Positions 17,845 to 25,500 of a stretch of DNA of 56,543 nt are shown here, one piece after another. Origin of the DNA: Saprospiraceae bacterium (GTDB lineage: Bacteria > Bacteroidota > Bacteroidia > Chitinophagales > Saprospiraceae); assembly GCA_016787345.1 (NCBI GenBank), contig JAEUUU010000151.1:1-56543 (forward strand). The letters are read 5' to 3'. The notes below the pieces were generated by a model that did not search any database, was not told where the DNA came from, and saw only the letters and a program-made list of their open reading frames with translations. Position 1 is the stretch's first letter; each line of letters opens with the position of its first letter. The translations under genes were made by a program, and so were the position numbers.

Positions 17845-18342
17845 ATGCTGCGTACAAGAATTTACCGTTTTGCAATACTGCTTTCGGTCATCCTCATCAA
17901 TGCGGGATGCGACCAGTTGTCCAAAGCGATTGTACGGGACAACATCCCTGCTTACGATCGCCAGCATTTTGCCGACGGCCACCTGATGCTCACCAAAGTG
18001 GAAAACGCCGGAGCATTCCTGAGCATGGGAGATCAATTGCCGGAGGCCGCCAAAAACATTTTGTTGCTCGGCTTGCCCTTGTTTTTGTTGTTGGGGTCCG
18101 TATGGCTGCTGATCAAACCTCATGGCCTCAGCCGTGTCGGAATGATCAGTCTGTGCTGCGTGATCGGCGGAGGGTTGGGGAATTTGATCGATCGGTTTTT
18201 GTACGGCTCCGTCACCGATTTTTTGTTTTTACAGTTCGGACTCTTGAAAACCGGCATTTTTAACCTTGCCGATGTGTCGATTACCGCCGGGGCGATTTGT
18301 ATTGTGGGCGATCAAATCTGGCGGACGTACAAACAGGGGTGA
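17845..18342 (+). CDS. lspA: Lipoprotein signal peptidase (signal peptidase II)
   Basis: A 165-residue inner membrane aspartyl protease that removes signal peptides from diacylated prolipoproteins. Four hydrophobic segments are visible. The conserved motifs are NAGAF, GNLIDR, and the catalytic aspartates Asp125 (in GSVTDF) and Asp143 (in NLADVSI). The product would process the several lipoproteins encoded in this window. The gene begins 28 bases after the GltD-like gene and may be co-transcribed with it. The first helix includes a Cys (AGCDQL), which resembles a lipobox but is part of the normal LspA N-terminus. Confidence 0.95.
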   Translation: MLRTRIYRFAILLSVILINAGCDQLSKAIVRDNIPAYDRQHFADGHLMLTKVENAGAFLSMGDQLPEAAKNILLLGLPLFLLLGSVWLLIKPHGLSRVGMISLCCVIGGGLGNLIDRFLYGSVTDFLFLQFGLLKTGIFNLADVSITAGAICIVGDQIWRTYKQG

Positions 18343-18386
18343 GAGAAAGTCGTCTGACCCGTCCGGCCAGCCAAGGGTTGTGGGTG

Positions 18387-18454
18387 TATTGAACCGCGTC
18401 TTCAGCAGGCACGGTTCAATAAACCCTTATCAACCCTATCAACCTTATCAACCC
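18387..18454. repeat. Hairpin plus 9-bp tandem repeat downstream of lspA
   Basis: Perfect 10-bp arms TATTGAACCG (18387-18396) and CGGTTCAATA (18412-18421) enclose a 15-base loop. Directly after come three copies of TATCAACC at a 9-base period (18428, 18437, 18446). The block lies between the convergent lspA and eRF1-like genes, so the hairpin may act as a bidirectional terminator although it lacks a clean U tract. Confidence 0.6.
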
Positions 18455-18897
18455 TCTTCTTTATAATGCACCACGTATTGCCCCGGATTGGCGAAATAAT
18501 CCCGCATCAGCGCGACCATTTCGTTTTGCGACAGGTAGTCAGAGGGCAGCACGGCGCATAGGCGGGGTTTGTAGTGTTTAATGTCTTCGATGGCTTTTTT
18601 CAGCCCTTTTTTGGCTTCGGCCGGGCCAAAAACGACGATTTCCTCGGTGTCGGGCGCGATACTTTCGATGATTTTCTGGAAAAAGCGGTGTTCGTCGTGT
18701 TTGTCCCGTTCCAGATTGGTTTTATCGGCGGGGGAGAATTGTGGTCCCCACGGCGCTTCGGATCGTGAGCCGCCCTTGGTTTCCTGGTGGTGAATATCGG
18801 AGCGGAAATGCCGGAGATTGACTTCCCCGTTATCGGCGATTGAAATGACATAGGCGTCGCGATAGTCGAGCCAAATGCCGGTTTGTACGCTTGTCAT
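18448..18897 (-). CDS. Small eRF1/Pelota-like (baeRF-type) protein, putative
   Basis: A 149-residue soluble protein. The N-terminal strand-rich part (GIWLDYRDAYVISI) and the later block DKHDEHRFFQKIIESI..TEEIVVFGPAEAKKGLKKAI resemble domain 3 of the archaeo-eukaryotic release-factor superfamily found in bacterial baeRF proteins. That family is thought to act on ribosomes or in stress, but no GGQ motif is present, so peptide release is not implied. It is the last of three closely spaced minus-strand genes, 33 bases after the CBS gene. The assignment rests on pattern recall only. Confidence 0.55.
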   Translation of the reverse strand: MTSVQTGIWLDYRDAYVISIADNGEVNLRHFRSDIHHQETKGGSRSEAPWGPQFSPADKTNLERDKHDEHRFFQKIIESIAPDTEEIVVFGPAEAKKGLKKAIEDIKHYKPRLCAVLPSDYLSQNEMVALMRDYFANPGQYVVHYKEEG

Positions 18898-18930
18898 GGC
18901 AATGGGTTGTTAATTTGGTGATAGGAATGG

Positions 18931-19353
18931 TCAGCCTTCCATTTGGTTGAGGAAAAAACGGATCAGGTCGGTCGTGGTGATGATGCCGACAACCTGATCG
19001 CCCTCTACGACGGGCAAAGCGTGGAATTCGCGGTGGGCCAGTATTTCTGCCGCTTCCCGCACGCTTTGTCCTGTCGAAATGCTTTCGGGGTGTTGTTTCA
19101 TCACGTGGCGGATGCCGAGCATGCGGAAGATCGCCACGTCGGCGTCGGATTCGAGTTCGCCGAAATTGTCGGAAAAGCTCAACCGCATAAGGTCTGTCAT
19201 GCTCAACATGCCCACCAACTTGCCTTTTTTGACCACGGGCAGGTGGCGGATATGGTGGTGTTGCATCAATGCCTGGGCTTTATCGAGCGGTTCGTTCACC
19301 TCGATCGTCACCACGTTTTTTGTCATCAGGGTAGTAATGGATTCGTTTTTCAT
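18931..19353 (-). CDS. Tandem CBS domain protein
   Basis: A 140-residue protein made almost entirely of a CBS pair (about 5-62 and 78-138). The first domain has MTKNVVTIEVNEPLDKA..HHIRHLPVV, the second has GQSVREAAEILAHREFHALPVVEGDQVVGIITTTDLIRF. Such stand-alone Bateman modules bind adenine nucleotides and regulate partner proteins. The ATG at 19353 gives the standard start; the reading frame upstream is out of register with the preceding gene. It lies 8 bases after the Tyr/Trp-rich gene, so the two are probably co-transcribed. Confidence 0.9.
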   Translation of the reverse strand: MKNESITTLMTKNVVTIEVNEPLDKAQALMQHHHIRHLPVVKKGKLVGMLSMTDLMRLSFSDNFGELESDADVAIFRMLGIRHVMKQHPESISTGQSVREAAEILAHREFHALPVVEGDQVVGIITTTDLIRFFLNQMEG

Positions 19354-19361
19354 GATTGAAA

Positions 19362-20993
19362 TCAGTCTTTTTTTCGGTCTGTCTTGCGTTGTTTCGGTTC
19401 GGTTGTCGAGGGTCTGGGTTTTGGAGCCGGAGCGGGTTTTTGGGGTGTTTCTACGCGGGTTTTTTCTTCCCATTTCTGCCGGTGGAAGTCTTCTGCATTG
19501 TCTTTTTTGGCCGGCGGCTTTTGAGGCGGTTGCGGTTCCGTCGGGCGCTGTTGCGGTTGTTGGGTATCGCGCGGCTTTTTCACCGGTTCGGGCTGGCGGG
19601 CAGGTTCGGGCTGGACGGGCTCTTTGCGCGGCGCCCATTCGGAGGGTTTTTGATCGACATCGGTCGGTTGCCGTTCCGGTTGTTTTTTTACCTTTTCCTG
19701 TTCACGCGCCAGTTCCGGATACTGGCGGGCATTTTTATCCAAAAACGCCTGTCGGGTGAGCGGTTGTTGCGGGTTGCGGTCGTTGTATTCCTGGCGTTTT
19801 TCTTCAAATCTGCCGTATTCTTTCAGTTTTTCCGGCAAACGCGCGCGGTCTTGCAACCAGTCGTCGGTCACGACGTCGCGGTTGCGGTCACGCCAGGCGC
19901 CCACACCCATCGAAATCGTGGTACCCGAGCGGCGGTGGCCGTAGTAATGGTTGACAAAAGTTGCCGACAAATGGCTGTAATGGTAGTGGTGGTGCGGATG
20001 GTAAAAGTACCAGTCCATAAAGTGCCACGAAGGCATATACACCACGACGACGGAATGATGATACGGGTAAAAACCCCAGTCGTACCACCACGGATAAGGC
20101 CGCCAGCAGGGGCGCCCGTACCACCAGGGGTAGCCGTACCACCAGGGGTAATAATATTCCGTGTACACCACCCGGGTGGGGCCGGGATCGTAGTAGACCT
20201 CGTCGGCGAAGGGGTAAGATTCATCATCGTAGCCGTATTCTTCGGCGTATTCGCGGGCGGCGGAGGAAAACTCTTCCCGCGCGGCCGGGTCGTTTTCAAT
20301 GGTGCGTTTCCACTCGGCCAGTTCTTCGGCCTGTGCACGGGCAACGACAAGATTCAGCGAGTCGGTCTGGTGAATCACCCAGGCCGGATCTTCGCGGTAG
20401 ACGTCGCCCACCAGCACCGTGAAGCGCAGGTCTTCGTTGAGGATTTCAAGCACTTCCGGCAATTGAATCAGTTGCCGGAAAGCCTGCTGGGCGCCCGCCG
20501 GGTAGCCCCGGATCAAGTCCTCAAAGGTCGCTTCTGCTGTGCGGTTCAACTGGTCGATATTCTGGAGCGTGCGCATGTGGTTTTGCGCCACCAGATAAGC
20601 CGCATCTCTTTCGTTTTCAGGCATTTGCCGCAAGGCTTCGCGTATGCCCGCGGGGGAGTTTCGGTTGTCGACCAGCGCAGAAACCAGGCCGGGATAACGC
20701 ACGATTTCATAAATCGCCTCCTGCGTTTCCCTCGGGAAATCCTCGATCAGGGTCCGGAATGCTGCCGAGGTTTTCAGGCGGGCGTTGTTCAGTTTGATCA
20801 GTACTTCGGGGTATTTGGTAGCCTCTAGTATGGCCAGGCGGGTTTCCACCGGATACAGGGCCAGGGCTTCCACTGACTGCTTGTTTTCCTCGGCAAGTTC
20901 GCGCAGGAGCGCCTTGTCGCTCTGGGCGGTCAGTGAAACGGCTGCTCCCCAAAAGAGCGCCAGTATGAGCGGTATGACAAGGTTTTTGGACAT
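19362..20993 (-). CDS. Exported protein with Tyr/Trp/His-rich centre, function unknown
   Basis: A 543-residue protein that I cannot assign. A signal peptide (LTAQ, about residue 24) is followed by a helical region (about 25-240) with repeated EALALYP-, TKYPEVL- and VRYPGLV-type motifs. Residues about 270-350 are extraordinarily rich in Tyr, Trp, Pro and His (several PWWYG repeats, then FYHPHHHYHYSH). The C-terminal third is a low-complexity, charged Pro/Gln/Lys/Glu region. The layout recalls DUF3300-type exported proteins, but the match is loose. A metal- or polymer-binding envelope role is conceivable. It heads a probable operon with the CBS and eRF1-like genes. Confidence 0.85.
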   Translation of the reverse strand: MSKNLVIPLILALFWGAAVSLTAQSDKALLRELAEENKQSVEALALYPVETRLAILEATKYPEVLIKLNNARLKTSAAFRTLIEDFPRETQEAIYEIVRYPGLVSALVDNRNSPAGIREALRQMPENERDAAYLVAQNHMRTLQNIDQLNRTAEATFEDLIRGYPAGAQQAFRQLIQLPEVLEILNEDLRFTVLVGDVYREDPAWVIHQTDSLNLVVARAQAEELAEWKRTIENDPAAREEFSSAAREYAEEYGYDDESYPFADEVYYDPGPTRVVYTEYYYPWWYGYPWWYGRPCWRPYPWWYDWGFYPYHHSVVVVYMPSWHFMDWYFYHPHHHYHYSHLSATFVNHYYGHRRSGTTISMGVGAWRDRNRDVVTDDWLQDRARLPEKLKEYGRFEEKRQEYNDRNPQQPLTRQAFLDKNARQYPELAREQEKVKKQPERQPTDVDQKPSEWAPRKEPVQPEPARQPEPVKKPRDTQQPQQRPTEPQPPQKPPAKKDNAEDFHRQKWEEKTRVETPQKPAPAPKPRPSTTEPKQRKTDRKKD

Positions 20994-21063
20994 GGTGAAG
21001 GAATTGAAAGCGTAAACAGGGAGAGGGTTCGGTGCTTTCTCTCTGCAAATGTTTTATGTATTA

Positions 21064-21089
21064 CAGCCGGCTGCTCTGACGCAGGTCAG
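21064..21089. promoter_or_regulatory. Pair of adjacent dyads in a divergent intergenic region
   Basis: A perfect 10-bp palindrome CAGCCGGCTG (21064-21073) is followed two bases later by CTGAC-GCAG-GTCAG (21076-21089). They lie between the divergent starts at 20993 and 21165. They could be operator sites for either gene, but no regulator can be named. Confidence 0.35.
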
Positions 21090-21164
21090 GGCGGGCATTG
21101 AGAGTTGTCAGTGCGCCCGGCTGAGGGAGAAAGCGACCTTTGTTCAAACTATCATCGTCCAACC

Positions 21165-22715
21165 ATGGCTGTGCTGATATTGGTCTGCGGTTTGCCCGGT
21201 ACGGGAAAAACCACCGTGGCGAGCGCGTTTGCCGCGGCAACAGGGGCTTTGCACGTCAACAGCGACGTGTTGCGCAAAAAACTGGGATTGATGGGGCATT
21301 ATACGCCGGCCGACAAGGCGAGGGTGTACGAGGCGTTGATCGAGGAGGCTAAAACAGCTTTGATGGGAAAGCGGCCGGTGATCGTCGACAGTACTTTTTA
21401 TCAGGAGAAAATCCGGGAACCTTTCCGCCGTTTGGCGACCGACTGCGGCGCGGAGCTGTACTGGATTATGGTGGGCGCTTCGGAGCCTGTTATCCGGGAA
21501 AGGGTAGGGAAGGAGCGGGCCGATAGCGAAGCGGATTTCGCTGTTTATGAAAAAATTCGCGACGCTTTTGAGCCGCTTGCCGGGCCTTGCCTGCAAGTCT
21601 GGAGCGACCGGCAGTCGCTGCCTGACATGGTGACGGCAATCGGAGAATACGTTCGGCGAGGCGCCGGTCATGTCACTTTTGAACAAATACAAACCATTGT
21701 CGATCAAGGCCTTTTCCCCGGCCGGCCAGCGCCGGCGGAAGTCGTTGAAACGCATATCTCCTGGGTGATTCTGACGCCGGATTTTGCTTTTAAAATCAAA
21801 AAGCCGGTCGGGTTTCATTTCCTCGATTTTCGCACCTTATACCAAAGGGAATACAGCTGTCGGGAGGAACTCCGGCTCAACCGGCGCCTGGCTCCGCAAA
21901 TGTACCTCGACGTGCTGCCCGTGGGTCGCGATGCCGGCAACACGCTCCGAATAGGCGGCGAGTTGACGGAGACGATCGACTTTGCCGTGCAAATGAAACG
22001 GATCGACAACCGCTGTCAGATGGATGTTTTGTTGGCGCAAAACAAGGTCTCGTCCGGGCAGATGTATGCGCTCGGCAGCCTTATTGCAAGTTTCCACCGC
22101 GAGCACGTATTGCGGCCGGAGGCGGTGGGTTACCAGCCGGGCGATATGCAAAAGGACTTTAACGACCTGTTCAGTCTGGTAAAGCCGGCATGCGGCATTG
22201 TGGGTGAAGCGGCACTGGCGACATTTGAGTTTTGGCAAAAAACGGCGGACCGATTTTTAAAACGATACGAACCCCTTGTTTTGGCGCGAATACAAAACGG
22301 CGATTGGGTCGACGGGCACGGCGACCTGCATGCAAGAAATATTTTTTTGCTGCCCGAAGGCCCCCTCGTTTTCGACTGTATCGAATTCAACCCGCATTTT
22401 CGCAAAATAGATCGTTTGAACGAGTTGGCCTTCCTGTGCATGGACCTGGATGCCAATGGTCGTGCCGAATTGAGCGCCGATTTTATGCGCGGATACCGGG
22501 AAAAGTCGGGGCTGCCGGGAACACCCGATGAAATCAGCCTTTTTCTATATTATAAAGCTTACCGGGCCAATGTTCGTCTGAAAATCGCCTTGCTCGAATG
22601 GGCCGGGCGGATTCCGGAAGTACCGGCGGCGGCGGCCTTGCGCTACTGGAATCTGCTCGACACGTACATGCGCGAACTGGTCGAATGGGCGCCTTTTCTG
22701 CGAAAAGGGTCGTGA
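21165..22715 (+). CDS. P-loop kinase fused to an aminoglycoside phosphotransferase-like domain
   Basis: A 516-residue cytoplasmic fusion. Residues about 1-165 form an AAA_33/zeta-type P-loop kinase with Walker A GLPGTGKTT (8-16). From about 175 an APH/choline kinase-like domain follows: FKIKKPVGFHFLDF.., then the catalytic loop HGDLHARN (His385 to Asn392; Asp387 the likely base) and VFDCIEFNP, which holds the metal-binding Asp. Both halves keep their key residues. In the better-known bacterial fusions of these modules the APH half comes first, so the order here looks reversed. The ATG at 21165 directly precedes the P-loop strand. Substrate is unknown; antibiotic resistance should not be assumed. 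Confidence 0.85.
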   Translation: MAVLILVCGLPGTGKTTVASAFAAATGALHVNSDVLRKKLGLMGHYTPADKARVYEALIEEAKTALMGKRPVIVDSTFYQEKIREPFRRLATDCGAELYWIMVGASEPVIRERVGKERADSEADFAVYEKIRDAFEPLAGPCLQVWSDRQSLPDMVTAIGEYVRRGAGHVTFEQIQTIVDQGLFPGRPAPAEVVETHISWVILTPDFAFKIKKPVGFHFLDFRTLYQREYSCREELRLNRRLAPQMYLDVLPVGRDAGNTLRIGGELTETIDFAVQMKRIDNRCQMDVLLAQNKVSSGQMYALGSLIASFHREHVLRPEAVGYQPGDMQKDFNDLFSLVKPACGIVGEAALATFEFWQKTADRFLKRYEPLVLARIQNGDWVDGHGDLHARNIFLLPEGPLVFDCIEFNPHFRKIDRLNELAFLCMDLDANGRAELSADFMRGYREKSGLPGTPDEISLFLYYKAYRANVRLKIALLEWAGRIPEVPAAAALRYWNLLDTYMRELVEWAPFLRKGS

Positions 22716-22757
22716 ACGGGAGGAAAAAACAAGTAAATTTCAACAATGTCTCCGCAC

Positions 22758-22782
22758 CAATTCGGGAGAATTGTTACGTTTG
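22758..22782 (+). promoter_or_regulatory. korA promoter with overlapping 16-bp dyad
   Basis: TACGTTTG at 22775-22782 matches the -7 consensus TAnnTTTG. Just upstream, 22758-22773 is a perfect dyad CAATTC-GGGA-GAATTG, occupying the spacer where RNA polymerase would bind. The predicted leader to the korA ATG is about 50 bases. A closely similar dyad precedes the giant-protein gene at 38692-38707. Confidence 0.55.
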
Positions 22783-22840
22783 GGCGGGCATCAATTTTTG
22801 TGCTCAAATGAGCAGTTTATCCAGCGACTAACCTTACACA

Positions 22841-24697
22841 ATGCATACGCTTACACCGATAGTCAACGACCTTGTCGTTCGTTTTGCCAACGTCAACGGA
22901 ACCGGTTCCGCCAGCGCCAACGACCTTTTCGCCAAAGCGGTTTTCCGTATGGGCGTGCCGGTAACGCCCAAGAATATTTTCCCTTCCAACATTCAGGGCC
23001 TGCCAACCTGGTTCGAAGTACGCGTCAGTGAAAAAGGCTACCTCGGTCGTCGGGCAGGCATCGACATCATGGTCGCGGTGAATGCCCAGAGCTATGAAAA
23101 GGACGTCGCCTCGGTGCGCCCCGGCGGTTGGTTTCTTTACGACAGCACCAAGTCGCTCGACAAACACCTGCACCGCGACGATCTGCACTATATCGGTATC
23201 CCGATGATTTCCATGTGCCGGGAGCATTTCTCCACCGACCCGCGTTCGCACCTGCTGCTCAAAAACGTGATCTACATCGGCGCGCTGGCCGCTTTGCTCG
23301 ACATGGAAATAGAGGTGTTGAAAGACCTGATTTCCGAGCAATTCCGCAAAAAGGAAAAACTGATTCCGCTCAACCACAAAGCGCTCGAACTGGGTGTGGC
23401 ATACATTCAGGAAAATTACGAGTACCCCCTGCCCCTGCGCATCGAGCGCCGCGACCTGATCGGCGACCGGATCATGATCAACGGCAACACAGCCTGCGGA
23501 CTGGGCGCTGTGTACGGCGGCGCCACAGTACTGGCCTGGTACCCCATCACGCCTTCCACTTCGGTAGCCGATGCTTATGCCAAATACGCGAAAAAACTCC
23601 GCTACGACGGCGCTACCGGACGCAACAACTACGCCATCGTACAAGCCGAAGACGAACTGGCGGCCATCGGCATGGTGATTGGCGCAGCCTGGAACGGGGC
23701 GCGCTCTTTTACCGCTACCAGCGGTCCGGGCGTTTCGCTGATGAATGAGTTTCTGGGACTGGCTTATTTTGCCGAAATCCCGACCGTACTGATCGACGTG
23801 CAGCGCGCCGGCCCCTCCACGGGTATGCCGACCCGCACGCAGCAGTCGGATATCCTGTTGGCCTCCTATGCCTCCCATGGCGACACCAAACACGTGTTGC
23901 TGCTGCCGAGCACGCCAACCGAGTGCTTCGACATGACGGCGCAGGCCTTCGATCTGGCCGAACGCCTGCAAACCCCCATCATGGTCATGACCGACCTCGA
24001 TCTCGGCATGAACGATCACCTGACCAATGCTCTTCAATGGGACGACAACCGCCAATACGATCGCGGTAAAGTACTGACAGCCAGGGACCTGGATGAATTG
24101 AAGGAGACATTCGGGCGCTACCTCGACCGCGATGGCGATGGTATTACCTACCGTACTCTTCCGGGAACGCACCCCACCAAAGGTTCGTTCTTCACCCGCG
24201 GCACCTCCCGCGACGAATACGCCCGCTATACCGAAGACGGCGAGCCTTACGTACGCAATATGGATCGCCTGATTAAAAAGTGGGAAACGGCCAAGCAATA
24301 CGTCCCCGCACCGGAACTTTATCAGAAAGAATACCGCAGCCGCGATGGCATGATCTTTTTCGGCACCTCCACCTACGCCGCGCTTGAAGCGCTCGATCAA
24401 CTGGAAGCCGACGGACTGCCGCTCGACGCGCTTCGTCTCAAGGCAACGCCCTTCAACAACACAGTGCGCGACTTTATCGCTCACCACGACCGGGTGTACA
24501 TCGTAGAGCAAAACCGCGATGGCCAGATGCGCTCGCTGCTGATCAACGAACTGGACGTCAATCCTTTGCGTCTCGTGCCCGTGCTGAACTACGACGGCTT
24601 CCCCATCACGGCCGAAACCATCCGCAAACAAGTGCTGCCCGGCCTCCGCGCCCGTATGAAAGGCGGTGAAGAAAAAGTAATCGAACTCAGCGAATGA
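22841..24697 (+). CDS. korA: 2-oxoacid:ferredoxin oxidoreductase, alpha subunit (with gamma domain)
   Basis: A 618-residue subunit of an enzyme that oxidatively decarboxylates a 2-oxoacid, probably 2-oxoglutarate, to its CoA ester while reducing ferredoxin. Residues about 1-190 are the gamma domain (VNGTGSASANDLF..FPSNIQGLPTWFEVRVSEKGY). From about 205 the alpha domain follows, with WYPITPSTSVADAYAKYA and FTATSGPGVSLMNEF, the pyrimidine-binding part. Fused gamma-alpha with a separate beta is the Bacteroidota Kor arrangement. The beta subunit lies 2.3 kb downstream, after two unrelated genes; the next gene overlaps this stop by 4 bases. Substrate preference is inferred from homology only. Confidence 0.92.
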   Translation: MHTLTPIVNDLVVRFANVNGTGSASANDLFAKAVFRMGVPVTPKNIFPSNIQGLPTWFEVRVSEKGYLGRRAGIDIMVAVNAQSYEKDVASVRPGGWFLYDSTKSLDKHLHRDDLHYIGIPMISMCREHFSTDPRSHLLLKNVIYIGALAALLDMEIEVLKDLISEQFRKKEKLIPLNHKALELGVAYIQENYEYPLPLRIERRDLIGDRIMINGNTACGLGAVYGGATVLAWYPITPSTSVADAYAKYAKKLRYDGATGRNNYAIVQAEDELAAIGMVIGAAWNGARSFTATSGPGVSLMNEFLGLAYFAEIPTVLIDVQRAGPSTGMPTRTQQSDILLASYASHGDTKHVLLLPSTPTECFDMTAQAFDLAERLQTPIMVMTDLDLGMNDHLTNALQWDDNRQYDRGKVLTARDLDELKETFGRYLDRDGDGITYRTLPGTHPTKGSFFTRGTSRDEYARYTEDGEPYVRNMDRLIKKWETAKQYVPAPELYQKEYRSRDGMIFFGTSTYAALEALDQLEADGLPLDALRLKATPFNNTVRDFIAHHDRVYIVEQNRDGQMRSLLINELDVNPLRLVPVLNYDGFPITAETIRKQVLPGLRARMKGGEEKVIELSE

Positions 24698-25359
24698 GCA
24701 CACTCGTATCGCCGGCAAACCGCTCAACCAACTGGTCGGGGTTTTCCATCAATCTTGAACTGGCACTCCGGATTTATTTATTCCTCACCATGAGCATTTA
24801 TGGCTGGGGCAAACTCGCCGGCGACCAGTTTTTCATCCGGGGCAACGTGCCGCCTGAGATCGCAAGCAAAACGCTGACCGAGGCTACTGCACACGACATT
24901 GCCTGGGTGTTTTTCGGGTATTCTGCCGCTTATCTGTGGTTTATCGGCATCTCGCAGGGTTTGACCGCGATCATGTTGCTGCTGGAAAAAACCAAGATAC
25001 TCGGTATCGCGGCCATGATCCCTATCATGCTCAACGTCATCGTGGTCGATATTTGTTACGGGGTATCCCCTGGCCCGCTGATGAGCGCTATTTTGTATTT
25101 CGTTTGGACGGGCATACTGATCTACCTCAACCGGGAGCGCATCGGCGCTTTGTTGCGTCTTGCCACGGGACAAAGTTCGCCGCCGGCAGTCCCGGAAATT
25201 CACCCGCATCCGACCCGAAAACCGTGGCTCATTCTGGGTATAATGGCCGGTATGGCGATCCTTGAACTCTCTCTTTTTCTGCTGCTTCATTTCAACGTGA
25301 GAAAGACCAAGGATTTCTGGTTTTTCAAAGAGGCGATCAATGCTGTTTTGATTTTTTGA
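24694..25359 (+). CDS. DoxX-like integral membrane protein
   Basis: A 221-residue protein with about five hydrophobic segments. The N-terminal pattern LALRIYLFLTMSIYGWGKLAGDQF and the later AHDIAWVFFGYSAAYLWFIGISQGLTAIMLL resemble DoxX-family membrane proteins, which often accompany redox functions. Its ATG overlaps the korA stop (ATGA), so translation is probably coupled and the product may work near the Kor complex. No catalytic residues can be identified, and the assignment is tentative. Confidence 0.7.
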   Translation: MSTLVSPANRSTNWSGFSINLELALRIYLFLTMSIYGWGKLAGDQFFIRGNVPPEIASKTLTEATAHDIAWVFFGYSAAYLWFIGISQGLTAIMLLLEKTKILGIAAMIPIMLNVIVVDICYGVSPGPLMSAILYFVWTGILIYLNRERIGALLRLATGQSSPPAVPEIHPHPTRKPWLILGIMAGMAILELSLFLLLHFNVRKTKDFWFFKEAINAVLIF

Positions 25360-25500
25360 GCAAATGCGCCTTTTAGATTTACAAAATGGCGCAAATACCC
25401 TTTTATTTGACACGTTTAATCCGCGGCTCTTGCATTGTCAGCTGACTTGTTAAATCCTGTCGGGGTGATGGCACTCCGTCCAAATCCTGTTCGTTTTACC

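Noticed and set aside
21700-22715. Aminoglycoside resistance gene
   Set aside because: The APH-like half belongs to a kinase fusion of unknown substrate; sequence alone does not support antibiotic modification.
22817-24727. Open frame of over 600 codons antisense to korA
   Set aside because: It mirrors the sense gene, has no recognisable domain, and its length follows from the codon bias of korA.
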